From Nemertoderma westbladi (Eukaryota; Xenacoelomorpha; Nemertodermatida; Nemertodermatidae): DNA of 64,000 nucleotides. Position 1 is the stretch's first letter. The number at the start of each line of letters is the position of its first letter. Under the pieces are notes generated by a model. That model saw only the letters and a list, made by a program, of their open reading frames with translations, ran no database searches and was not told where the DNA came from. Of the stretch, positions 44,056 to 54,978 are shown piece after piece. The position numbers and the translations under genes were made by a program. The stretch lies in NCBI GenBank assembly GCA_032718475.1, contig JAUCBJ010000668.1, forward strand, positions 1-64,000, written 5' to 3'.

Positions 44056-45238
44056 GGGGTAAATCTTTTCGACCTACGCGTAGGCCTACGCGTAGCTACG
44101 CGTAGCTACGCGTAGTTCTCAACATTGGGTCATATATCACCAGTTTCAGAGTTTTAACAATAACTACGCGTAGGTGCTACGCGTAGGTGCTACGCGTAGG
44201 TGCTACGCGTAGCTACGCGTAGGTCCTACGCGACCTACGCATAGGTGCTACCCATAACTATGCCTATACGTCGTTTATCATTAGTAGGCTTACGTATTCC
44301 AAGCGAGTCAGTACTAAAATAAGACACAATACGGTATGTTCAATAAACAACCCACAACCATCAAATGCTTTCAACAGTAATTTATCCTATACCTGTATAC
44401 TCTATATAGAGGAATACGCGAAGACTACATATTCTTCACTTCATGCGTTGCGGGCGGTAAAATGTGTTAATAATTAATGTTTAGAGTTCAAAAATAGTTT
44501 ACAAAGGAAATAGGCCGATGGTTCTTATCGATTCTCTATGCTTTTTATTGCCTTTGTTCACGATAGGGCAAGGATATACTGTATTTAATATGTTAACCCC
44601 TCGACAAGGGAAGGGGGAGACTAAATTGTCTACCATGATTGGTTGCACTTGTTATTTGACCAAACAATTTGATTATATGCAGTATTAATCAGCTTTCGCT
44701 TAACCTCTTCACCGGTAGACTGGTCGCTTTATTTACTACTGTTCAATATTTAAATAATCCAATGGAAACAAAGATACTTGAATCATGAGACGTGAATTTT
44801 AAGTTTACTTTTTATTCATCCTCTGGGTTTGTATGTGAAAGAGCCGAATATTATTTATTACCAGTGCTGTATGTAGAGATATGAGTTTCCGATTCTGTTA
44901 TTACATTTATCTGATAATCAGATACCTGACATATACCGATACTTGCCTAACAACTCAACCCTACCGGACCTGAAATGAAAAATCATTGTTATCAGGACTG
45001 CTACGCGTAGCACCTACGCGTAGCTACGCGTAGCACCTACGCGTAGTTTCAAAATACCTACGCGTAGTTCCAAAATAACTACGCGTAGTTTTAAAACACC
45101 TACGCGTAGTTGTTAAAAAGGCAGTAAGTCTGGCCCTACCGGTAAATGACAGGAATGGAAGTTACAAACTACGCGTAGCTACGCGTAGCTACGCGTAGCT
45201 ACGCGTAGGCCTACGCGTAGGTCGAAAAGATTTACCCC
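44056..45238. mobile_element. Non-autonomous DNA element with 60-bp perfect inverted ends made of CTACGCGTAG
   Basis: The first 60 bases (GGGGTAAATCTTTTCGACCT followed by four CTACGCGTAG palindromes) reappear exactly, reverse-complemented, at the right end. By my count CTACGCGTAG occurs 21 times: four and five at the tips and five and seven in two subterminal clusters (44160-44230 and 45000-45115). The middle (44270-44990) is AT-rich without ORF. No convincing target duplication. Confidence 0.8.
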
Positions 45239-47024
45239 ATTGTTGTTCGTTGTGCATCTTAGCACCTACCCAGCTGTTGTAAGGTGTAAAAAGCGAAACT
45301 GAAAGTAATATTTCGTACCGGTAAGCCTCGGCCTATACAATGTTTAAAAAATTCAAAATTCTTTAAGATTGTACATAAGGACGATCACAAACTGTGTAAC
45401 TGTACTGAAAGTAGGAGGTATGGGTAGATCTATACAGCCAAATGGACTTATGTCAATGAATAACTGTGAACTGGCACTGCTATCGGGTTATGTCTGTACT
45501 ATTGACTATTTATACTACAGTACTACAGTAGGCCTACATGCCTACTGCTGTACATACTAGATACAGAGATAGGCCTAGCTCTGTCTGACAGTACCAAGTA
45601 CAGCAGTTTAGCTGTCTAGTAGTTTGAAATGGTACTTCGTTACCGGTATGTAAAGGCAGAAAGGTAGCATATTATATATAGGCCTATCATCATTCAGTCA
45701 TTGCTCACACTAATACAGTACTGTCAGACTGTATTACTAGTACGGTAGTATTACCGGTACTTAATACTGTAATAGCCGAATACGGGAATAGCAAATAGTA
45801 TGTAGTAGGCCTAGTGAATGTCGGTCCCGGTCTACCGGTAGGCGCAGGCGGTAGGGTTTCTATCGGTAGGATCAGTCTGTCAGTCAGTCAGTAGGCCCTG
45901 CAGCCAGAAGCAGTATTCATTCCAGACAGTGTTATACGTCAGTACACCTGTCAGCCTGTACACGTACTGACGTATGTACGGTACGTCTGTATGTGTTTCC
46001 GTGGAAAGTGGTTGTATTCAAATTAAACATCAACAGATGCCTGGATGCTGCTTTACTCAGTTAATAAATCTGTAAATAGGCCTATTTAAATATAACTACC
46101 GGTATCCCTAACACCAAATAATCATAATCAATGGTTGCTCTACGTCAATGCGTAGGAACACTTCTACGTGGATTGCGCTGTCCCAATTACACTCTGCAGC
46201 TAAGTCTACGTCTAGCGCTGCATAGCAGAGCCAGGGCCGGCCCGGCATTGACTTTCAGATCGCTATACAGAGGGATCTCGAGTGGCTACAAAGTTGGGAT
46301 GGCTGACTATGCGCTACCCCGGCTGTTCTCTATATCGAGTATCGACCTCTAATTACTCAATAAAGTCTGTACAATTCCGCATTTCTGTGGGTGCCCCGAA
46401 ACAGATTGACGCAACTAATGCTGATTTTATTACCGCAACCTTTGCAATTAACTCTCTTAGTTTTTCACAGAAGCGAGCTCGAGTGCAGGTATTACTGTAT
46501 TATGGACTATAGTTGTTGATGTTATTTTATAAGTTTTAGTTTTACAGTTTTAGTTACCGGTACAGTTTGTTCGATTGCATATATTTATTGTGTGTTGCAT
46601 TTTTTTAATATTTCTTATTCCACTATTACAAATATATTATATAATTAATTAATAATTATACTATAACTGTATAAAACAATAATAATATAGTATAGCTGTA
46701 TAGTACGGAGATCTTATGCCATGCAATTTAATTCCTATTTGGATATTTAACGGTACACAGACTGCAGATACAATTTAAAGATATATATTCTAGGTGAGTG
46801 AGTGCCTTATGCTTTACAGAGATTGGGAGGCTATTCCATAATACTGTAATACGTGTAATATATCTATGTAATTGGCAGATAGGCCTAATGCAGTAATGTA
46901 ATATAGTAATAGGTCTATCGCATCTGTTCATTTTGTTCATTAATTTTAATTACCATTTAATTATATGTGTTCGTCTATTACTGTTCACCTGTTGTTTACC
47001 AATTTACTCATACAGTCATAGGCA
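45239..47024. other. Sequence upstream of CANT1, rich in AGGCCT and ACCGGT palindromes
   Basis: No firm gene. TAGGCCTA- and TACCGGTA-like words recur at high density between 45310 and 46110. A 73-codon ORF at 46131-46352 (Arg/Leu-rich start, presequence-like) may be a 5' exon or chance. AT-rich sequence follows up to the CANT1 ATG. Confidence 0.35.
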
Positions 47025-48203
47025 ATGCCTTCACGGGAGGAAGAACAACACCGCCGCGCTCTGGAGGAGGCGCGTCAGAAACTTCTGGAAGGAATCAACA
47101 CGCCGGCCCCTCCGATGCAGCAACAGATGGCGGCGCTACAGGGAAGAAACTCAATGTTCGAGTTTGCATTAACATTACTAGTAGGATACTTTGCAGTTAA
47201 TATATTCCTCTCTAACCCAAACACATCCACCCCATACAACGCTACCTACCCATTGAGCCCCGTAAATAAATCCCCTTCAGGGGTTATAACAGTACAAGTA
47301 GCTATAATCAGCGACGCCGACACCCAATCTAAAGAGAGCGGGGGATCCTACGACCGCTGGAAGACTTCCTTAATCACAGGAGAACTGTCTGTCGATGTTG
47401 TCGGTGAAACCGCCTCTATTAACTTGGATTCTCAACTGAAATACGTCCGACAATTATTGGCGTTTAAAGGCCGATCAATGGAGTTATCGGAACTGCAGGC
47501 CTTCAACGGTAAGTTGTACACGGTGGACGACCGCACCGGGGTTGTTTACCAGGTTGTCAACGCAACCACCGAACCGAAACTAATACCTTGGGTGCTGCTT
47601 AGCAACGGGGACGGCAACCAGACGGACATGTTTAAAGCCGAGTGGATGACGGTTAAGGATAAGTTGTTGTACGTCGGGGGTTTAGGGAAGGAATGGACGA
47701 CGACCGAGGGGGAGTTCGTTAACACCAACCCGATGTGGGTGAAGGTTGTCAACCACGAAGGGGCTGTGCAACATCGGGACTGGGAGGCAGAGTATAAGCG
47801 ACTTCGGGCCGCCGACGGCATCCAATACCCCGGGTATATGATCCACGAGGCGGCGGTTTGGTCCCCGGATCGTAAACGCTGGTACTTCCTGCCGCGTCGC
47901 GCGAGTAACTCAACTTACACGGAGTCCGCCGACGAACGCCGCGCGAGTAATCTCTTGTTGGAGACGGACGACGTGTTCGCTACGGTCTCGGTGCGTCGTG
48001 TCGGTAAACTCAACCCGATTCGCGGTTTCTCTTCCGTTAAGTTCCTCCCGGAATCCTCCGACTCTGTGTTCGTCGCTCTCCGCACCGAAGAGGACGCCGG
48101 ACGCATCGCTTCCTATCTCACCGTCTTCGATTTTAATTGTAAAATATTCCTAGAGGATTTCTACTTAGGGGACGTAAAGTACGAAGGAATTGAGTTTATT
48201 TAA
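47025..48203 (+). CDS. CANT1: CANT1, calcium-activated nucleotidase (apyrase family)
   Basis: A complete 392-aa single-exon gene. CANT1 is a Ca2+-dependent nucleoside diphosphatase of the Golgi/ER lumen (UDP and GDP to the monophosphates), supporting glycosylation and proteoglycan synthesis. Residues about 45-64 are one hydrophobic segment (FEFALTLLVGYFAVNIFL), so a type II membrane protein with a lumenal catalytic domain. Family blocks are NATYPLSP (72-79), VAIISDADT (92-100), GRSMELSELQAFNGKLY (149-165), VDDRTGVVYQV (167-177), FKAEWMTVKDKLLYVGGLG (203-221), KEWTTT, WSPDRKRWYFLPRRAS (279-294), GFSSVKF (334-340) and the exact family C-terminus VKYEGIEFI. Length fits the family (about 400 aa). 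The cytoplasmic tail is Glu/Arg-rich. The ATG is preceded by CAGTCATAG, a possible acceptor of a 5' UTR intron. No defect is seen. The coding part has several exons in vertebrates, so the intronless form is notable. Confidence 0.97.
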   Translation: MPSREEEQHRRALEEARQKLLEGINTPAPPMQQQMAALQGRNSMFEFALTLLVGYFAVNIFLSNPNTSTPYNATYPLSPVNKSPSGVITVQVAIISDADTQSKESGGSYDRWKTSLITGELSVDVVGETASINLDSQLKYVRQLLAFKGRSMELSELQAFNGKLYTVDDRTGVVYQVVNATTEPKLIPWVLLSNGDGNQTDMFKAEWMTVKDKLLYVGGLGKEWTTTEGEFVNTNPMWVKVVNHEGAVQHRDWEAEYKRLRAADGIQYPGYMIHEAAVWSPDRKRWYFLPRRASNSTYTESADERRASNLLLETDDVFATVSVRRVGKLNPIRGFSSVKFLPESSDSVFVALRTEEDAGRIASYLTVFDFNCKIFLEDFYLGDVKYEGIEFI

Positions 48204-48281
48204 TTTAGCAAATTAAATGATGTAACACATAATTTAATCTCCAATTTGTACTACAAAGTTTTCTAGGAATGCGTTGAACAT

Positions 48282-48287
48282 AATAAA
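48282..48287 (+). terminator. Polyadenylation signal AATAAA of CANT1
   Basis: A canonical AATAAA about 80 bases after the CANT1 stop codon, in AT-rich sequence. It is the first such hexamer downstream of the gene. Confidence 0.5.
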
Positions 48288-48289
48288 AG

Positions 48290-49327
48290 CTAAACAAATA
48301 ACAAATGATTAATTTATTGATAAATTATCCTCGTTGCACACAAACTTCTGGGTCACCAGATGGTTTTTAGTTTCGGTATTTTAGAGAATACGTATGAAAA
48401 CTAATTTGAGTAAAATAATATGTTATATTGGTGTTGGTTTTTTTTTCAGTAACAATAATTACATTATTTAATTAGTGAATCTATATTGATTTTAAATGCG
48501 CCCACATATTAATATTTTTATAACTAATTGTACCTTTTCATTAATCAGTGATAGCAGCTGGTCTTCCTAATAAAATGTTTATATACGGGGTGATCCACTA
48601 AACGTAGCAACTCAATTATTTATGTTACGTCGTTATAGAATTATTACAGGATAAATTCATTAAATATCGACTTGTGACTGAAATATATAAAACTACTGCA
48701 GATGAAAATAGAACCAATGCATAAAGTTTTAGGATCGTCGTTACTTACGGATCAAACCGAGTGCCTTGTGTAAAAGAGAACATTAACTAATGAGTAACTG
48801 AACTTAATAAATACATTTCTATGTTTTTGTAAATATCATTTGTTTGTATTTATTTTATAATATTTAACAATAAACAATAATATATCAGTTTTCTCCACCA
48901 GACGTGTTCCATTGGATAATTTGTACTGGAATGTTTTTAACAATGCTTATCGTAATAAATAATCATTTAGAAATTTATCACAATCGTGTTACATTAATGT
49001 ATTTTATTGTTTTCTTTAATTAAATGTTATTTAATTAAAATTGTTGTGTCATTTTATATTAAGTCGTCGGTATGGAATTTATATTACCTTTTTTTAGAAA
49101 CGTGTCATTCAAAAGTGTGAATTGACCCAAATATACTTTTTTGACGTGGTAATAATTGTTAAAAATTAAAACAGGGCAGAATATTTAACAGACGTGTAAG
49201 ACACTACTACTGCTTAGGCTGGAATTAATTGGTAAGGAAATATCCTAAGTCATATAAGCGGAAAGATAGACTGTGGTGAAACGAAAGGTGTAGTGGACTG
49301 GACAGTGGTGAAACTGTGGCAGACACC
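48290..49327. other. CANT1-TSR3 intergenic region
   Basis: AT-rich, no ORF or repeat recognised. It must hold the TSR3 promoter. Confidence 0.35.
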
Positions 49328-50053
49328 ATGGAAGGTGGCACTGCAGGCGCCGTGGAAGGCGGCACTGCAGACGACGTTGATGGCGGCACGGCAGACGCAC
49401 GCAATTCTTTATCCGATGACTCAGCCGACTCCGACGACACCCAAAGCTCCATTGACGTCGCTATGTGGGATTTCGAGCACTGCGACCCTAAGAAATGTAC
49501 CGGTCGACGGTTGGCCCGTCTGGGACGTCTCAGAGTTCTCAAACTGTCCCATCGATTCCCGGGATTGGTTCTGCGTCCGGACGCCAGGCAATGCGTCTCC
49601 CCGGACGACCTGCCCACCGTACAGACTGCGGGTGTCGCCGTTGTCGACTGCTCGTGGGCGCGGATACAGAAGACCCCGCTAAATAAACTCAAACACTCCC
49701 GAAGAAACAGTCGCTTACTGCCCTACCTCGTGGCGGCCAACCCCGTTAACTACGGGAAACCCTGCCGGTTATCCTGTGTTGAAGCTCTCGCAGCCACTCT
49801 CTACATATCCGGTCGCATATCGGAAGCTACGGACATTCTGGAATCGTTTAAATGGGGAGCTGAGTTTATTCGTTTGAATAAAGAACTCCTGGATGGATAC
49901 GCGGGTTGTCGTACTGCCAGTGACGTTGTGATGTTCCAGAATAACTATTTAGAAAGTTGTAGGGCGGCCGATAATGTTGGGACAGCTGATGATGCTGATC
50001 CATTTGATGTGGATTCCGGACTGGAATGTGGCAATCCTAACCGTCTCAGATAA
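49328..50053 (+). CDS. TSR3: TSR3, 18S rRNA aminocarboxypropyltransferase
   Basis: A single-exon gene of 241 aa counted from the first ATG (49328). The frame is open a little further upstream but has no earlier ATG there. TSR3 transfers the 3-amino-3-carboxypropyl group of S-adenosylmethionine to the N1-methylpseudouridine of 18S rRNA, a late cytoplasmic step of 40S maturation. Family blocks are MWDFEHCDPKKCTGRRLARLG (N-terminal RLI-like domain, about residues 45-65), GVAVVDCSWARI (102-113), LLPYLVAANPVNYGKPCRLS (130-149; the SAM-binding loop region) and VEALAATLYISG, then FKWGAEFIRLNKELLDGYA. The N-terminal 25 residues are a short Gly/Ala tandem (EGGTAGAVEGGTADDVDGG). The acidic Ser/Asp stretch after it and the tail are typical low-complexity ends. 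It lies 1.1 kb after CANT1 on the same strand. TSR3 has introns in vertebrates, none here. Confidence 0.97.
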   Translation: MEGGTAGAVEGGTADDVDGGTADARNSLSDDSADSDDTQSSIDVAMWDFEHCDPKKCTGRRLARLGRLRVLKLSHRFPGLVLRPDARQCVSPDDLPTVQTAGVAVVDCSWARIQKTPLNKLKHSRRNSRLLPYLVAANPVNYGKPCRLSCVEALAATLYISGRISEATDILESFKWGAEFIRLNKELLDGYAGCRTASDVVMFQNNYLESCRAADNVGTADDADPFDVDSGLECGNPNRLR

Positions 50054-51585
50054 TACGCAATTGATTAAGAAAATGTATAATTGTTAATTATTAATTAATA
50101 ATACAGATTAGATTGGCTGGATAAGCCTTTTGGTCTTTGTTTTTTCTCTTGCTGTGCAAGCGAATATCCACAATCTCTTTTACACTTTTCCCAGCAGGCA
50201 CCCGAAATACAGACATGCGACACATTATACGGGTGGTGGGATTAGTACATATAATTTCCAGTTGAAATATTTTGCATGAAACTATGTTTTACACTGTTTG
50301 CAACCACATTGTCAGAATATCCAAATACAGCTAAATGCTTTGGTGACATATCCCAAAAGGCATGGTTATCTATCATGCATTTCTGGTGATACCCAAACTG
50401 ACTTATATCGATGTGGAACACAGGTAGCATCTAATAAAACGACGTAAATAAATATATTATACTGCAATATATTGCGGTGGATATGAATGAAAGATGCCTA
50501 ATACGCTGAAGGAATGTGGGTCATTTTCATGCATGAATTTACCAGGTTGAATTTCTTTTAGCTCTGAAATTGCTTGGAAATTGATTTGTCCTGTGGAAAT
50601 TAAAACCTCATAGTTGCGGAGTCTATGCCAATGCCAAAAATAACTTGTAATTGGATATCGTATGTTACAATGAAATCCTCTATGATATTTATAATCATGC
50701 TATGTTTTCTGGATCATGGAACATACAATGTTTTCATGGTATGTGGGGCCAGCTTCAATCTCTCGAAGTTCTTATTCCATCTTAATAGTGAACTAGAGTT
50801 TTGAAATATTCGTGATGCCGACCTAAGCCACCAAACACCAGTCTAACACTCACAAAAATATAGACCCCTCCATTTCAACCCCATTAAGATCTCCAATATC
50901 TACGTGAAATTATCATAAATGATCTTCATGGAATGATCTGTGTCTGTCGGTCTGTCTGTTTGTCCGATCTTCATGGAATGATCTGTGTCTGTCGGTCTGT
51001 CTGTTTATCCATCAGTTGTCCGTCCGATTATAATAAATCGCACCTGCTAGCTGCTAGCTAAAATTTCCGTTTATGGGGGTTTTTGCTGGGTCAGGGATTT
51101 CATTTCCGATGTCATTTTTTTGTGTTTGGCGGAATCTGGGCTGGACTATTAATAGAGTGTACCAGCCAGGCAGCATATTTACAAACCCCAAACAGTCTCG
51201 GCACTGGCAATGTAATTCAACCTGAATGAAGAACCAATCAGAGGTCAGCAGTTGTGATTGGAACTCAGTGCTGAGACCGTATGGGGTTTGAGAATATACC
51301 ACTTACAAACCCCAGGCGATGCCAGCACGTATTAAATGGAAAATAGATACAATAAAAATAAAGAAGTACATTGGGGGATGTATGTGGGCAATGCGCAATT
51401 GGCGTGCCGTGCAGACTGAAACACGAATTGGGAGTGTAGATCAGCTGGAAATATAAAGGGTAAGGTATGATGGTTTTTTATAATAAATTTATTTACTTTT
51501 CATATTGTTCTTAAATTCTATTTAAATTTTTATTAATTACCTTGAACACAGGTATAATAAATATTATCAGGATTGATTTTCTATA
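50054..51585. other. Downstream of TSR3, no gene seen
   Basis: An AATAAA at 50433-50438 could serve TSR3. A 45-bp direct duplication (ATCTTCATGGAATGATCTGT followed by GTCTGTCGGTCTGTCTG) lies at about 50920-51010. No coding support. Confidence 0.35.
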
Positions 51586-51587
51586 TA

Positions 51588-52563
51588 GCCTTTAGAGTTG
51601 AAACAGAGACGTGTCACTGATCTCTGGATTCTCCGGGAAATTTTTTGGTCTCTGGATAGGTCTCTGGTTCCCGGGTATTGAAAACACACATTTTACCCAG
51701 AGATCAGTGATTTTAGAAATTATAAATAGTTATTTAAAAATAGATCCTGTAAAACACAAAATGTGAAATGATGATTATTTTTCACAAATTTTTTACAATT
51801 AATAATTTCTTTAATGTTTAACTATTTTTAATACTCCGCTTCAACAAAATTATATATTCACTTCTACACTGTATTTAACTATTCTAACTCTAAATCTGAC
51901 TCAAACTAAATGTACCGATAATCTTATATTTACAGTAATTAATTTAAGATGCGTTTAATTTTAAGTTAAATTAGCACCTAAAGAGGGTTCTTATTTAAGG
52001 ATAAAGGCGCTTAATTTGAGCACCCATAATGTTTAAAAGTGAAAGAAAGGGCTGATCTCCATTCAACTTGTTGTAGGATAGATAATATGAAGACCAAATG
52101 AAGAGAACGAGCGTAACGAGGCTTGTATATGGGGCGAGTAGAGTACCTTACCTGTGCACTGTATTCGTAATTTACGAAGTTTATTTTAAAGTACATTGAA
52201 TGAAATGTATATGATTTGAACAATAATTGTAAAATAAAAGCCTTAAATTAACAAAGTACCGGTACCTATGGCGCAAAACAAAATTATGTAACATATTATT
52301 AATTAAAAATAACAAAATAAGAACGAATTAATAAACAAATAACCAAATTAATATTAATTAAGCCCCCCAAACTGTACGTGCGCTTATTTCCTTCCAATGG
52401 GTAAGGGTTGACATGGGTTGGTGTGATAAATCAAAATGTAAGTTGCACAAAAATATGCACAGTCTCTGATCTCTGATCTCCGGTATTTTTCCAAATAATT
52501 CTCTGGGTAGCTCTCTGGTTCATCGGGATTAAGAAAAACAGGTCTCTGTTGCAACTCTAAGCC
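51588..52563. mobile_element. TA-flanked inverted-repeat element
   Basis: Left end GCCTTTAGAGTTGAAACAGA with GACGTGT and right end ACAGGTCTCTGTTGCAACTC with TAAGCC are imperfect inverted repeats of about 27 bases, each bordered by TA. Sub-repeats of TGATCTCTGG type occur at both ends. A TA target site fits Tc1/mariner-type mobilisation. No transposase ORF. Confidence 0.55.
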
Positions 52564-52565
52564 TA

Positions 52566-53826
52566 CATTTTTGACACTTTGCGACAGGGTCATTGTTAGA
52601 TCGTATAGTATGATGGAATTTCGCCAGAACATTTACTATTTACACTAAAGCAAAAATCGGTTGGAAATGCAGAATAGACGCATTGAGATCATATATTATA
52701 TTTGAATTTTATTTGAATTATATTTGAGCGCTTGAAATATGGCCTTTGTTTATAATTTATTTCAACATATAAAATATTGTTTGTTCTCCCAGGCGCGCGT
52801 TCAAATTGTGTATGTTTTTATGTTTGTTTGTTCCTCTATATATATCTAAACTACTGGCTCTCGCAATATAGGGAAAGTACCGACATGCAGTGAATATTTT
52901 CGGTACTTTTAGTAGTTGTTCGGTATTTATTGCAATTTGATTAGAGTCTTTGCTTCTGAGAGACTGAAAATTAATTAATGTTGGTTAAACACATCATCAC
53001 CAACTGCAGCTTGACAATCCAAACTAAATTTGTGAGCATCTACATTAGTATCTTATTAATAGATACTACCGTAGACTAGCACAGTAATAATAACTAAAAT
53101 AAAAAATAAAATAAAATAAAAGTAACTAGTACAGTAATAATTGTCTGTAGGCTACTTGAATATTAAAAGTGTGTGGGACCGGTAAACCGTACTTAATGAA
53201 GTAAATCTGCGATACTCAAATACTGCAATAGGCTGAGTGCTTACATAACGGTCAGGCAATCTGCCGAGTTTGTAATTGCAAACAGCAATTGTAATTGTAA
53301 TTAATATTCCCCTTTATGAATTTAATTAATTGTAGTGTCAAGACCCGCAAGACTTTCTGCTTTCAATTGATATAAGCCACGTGTGAAATGATCGAGATTA
53401 AATGTGTATTTGAATGGATCTAAAATCACCCTCCATATAAAACAAGATTCAATAAATTATCATAGATCACTGCGCGTAATGACGTCAAATCTGTAGCATC
53501 CAATCACGGCCGAATTTCAAAATTGGCTTTCCACGCTTACTTAAACCCGCCATGTCGACCGTTTCCACGTGTTTTTACAAAAACTCACCCCGCCACTCGA
53601 TTCAGAGCACCTTGTTACCCATTATTCAATTTTTTTCGCGCACCAACCCTATTGGAAGTGATGATTATTACTACGTTTAGTAAAGTGAAATCCAATAATC
53701 CTATTTGACAATATTTTACTGCAGAAAGGCCCTATATCTCTCTGTATCTTTTATACGCTCTCTAACAATAATTGAAAATTTTGACTTATGGCATTATGAC
53801 ACTTAAGCTACGGAGAAAAGACCAGT
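52566..53826. other. AT-rich intergenic sequence, no gene seen
   Basis: Includes an AATAAAATAAAATAAAA-type run near 53100. Nothing else recognised. Confidence 0.35.
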
Positions 53827-54340
53827 TGGGGCGAGCCACGAAGTGAGCGAAGCTTTAGCATAGGGGTACCATTATTTCGTTGTCGTCGTCGTCTAATAAC
53901 TCAGTGATTAGTTTAGTATAACATTTATTTTATTAAACATCGAAGTTCACCCAATTGGGCAACAAGCATAATGCTTATAACTAGTCCGTCAAAAGCTTAG
54001 AAAGAAATCTGTTTGGTTTGGTCAAAATTCCAGTATCAGCAGGTAGTAGTACCAGTAGTTTCATACTTTTGATAAAAACAGAAATAAGTCGGTCAATCGT
54101 TGATGAAATTAAACCAAACTTGGTATATTTGGTCCGTCAAAGGTTTAGAAAGAATCTGAAGTTTGCTCAAAAATCAAACAGTCTGTTTGTCAGTACCGGT
54201 AGTTTCAGACTTTTGATAACAACAGACATAAGTCGGCCAATCATTGCTGAACTTAAACCAAACTTAGTACGTATGCAGTCCGTCAAAAGTTTAGAAAGAA
54301 TATGAAGTTCATGAGAATCTGGAGCTGCGCGAAGGCCCCA
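53827..54340. mobile_element. Second element with TGGGGCGAGCC ends, containing an internal direct repeat
   Basis: Left TGGGGCGAGCCACGAAGTGA, right GCGCGAAGGCCCCA, as in 41481-42306. Inside, a unit of about 130 bases (GTCCGTCAAAAG TTTAGAAAGAA ... CAAACTTGGTA) is present two and a half times. Confidence 0.45.
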
Positions 54341-54796
54341 CAAACGTGTATAATTGAAATGCATGTAATACAAACAACACTTTTTAATCCTCCAAAAATT
54401 GGATGTGTCTCGCTCCATTCAATCTAATCCATCAGCCCAATTCTAATCATCATTCATTTTTTAAACAAAATGTGAAGTTCTGCATTAATTATGCATTAGA
54501 CAAACCATATGAAGAATATACTTTTAGTTTTGTGTCTGATATATTTATCTAAGGTTAATACCTGGAATCGGTCACACATATGGATCGTTCAGGACTCCAG
54601 TCTAACCAAAACAATATCGAAGACTTCATCCACTGGAGGGAGCTCAGATGGGTGAAATTTTATTGTCTAAAAAATAATTTATATACTGCAATAAAAATCG
54701 GATAAATAAATGGAGTGTTGGCTGATGGATTCCATGTTTTGTGAAAATTTGTGGTCTACTGGAGATGGTGGTGGCTTTGGAGGGACATGATTAGGA

Positions 54797-54978
54797 ATGG
54801 GGGGAAATTATCCATCAGGGGAAATGAGCAGGTTACAGTGGCACGTTATTTTAACCAAAACAATAAACTAAACGCAATAAAACAGGTTACAGTTTTATTT
54901 TTTAGAGTAATCAGCTGTTATTTGCGTCGATTTTCCCCTGTAGAGGGATGAATTTTTATTGCGTCGAAAGCCCACGCC
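54797..54978. mobile_element. Poly-G MITE (family A), copy without long C run
   Basis: GGGGAAATGAGCAGGTTACA, GTGGCACGTTATTTTAACC, AGTAATCAGCTGTTATTTGC and the right end ATTGCGTCGAAAGCCCACGC with CTATCTG. The homopolymer is absent here, replaced by CCCACGCC. Confidence 0.75.

Noticed and set aside
46131-46352. 73-codon ORF with a mitochondrial-presequence-like start
   Set aside because: Only the first 50 residues look plausible; no conserved domain follows, so it is noted within the intergenic entry and not called as a gene.
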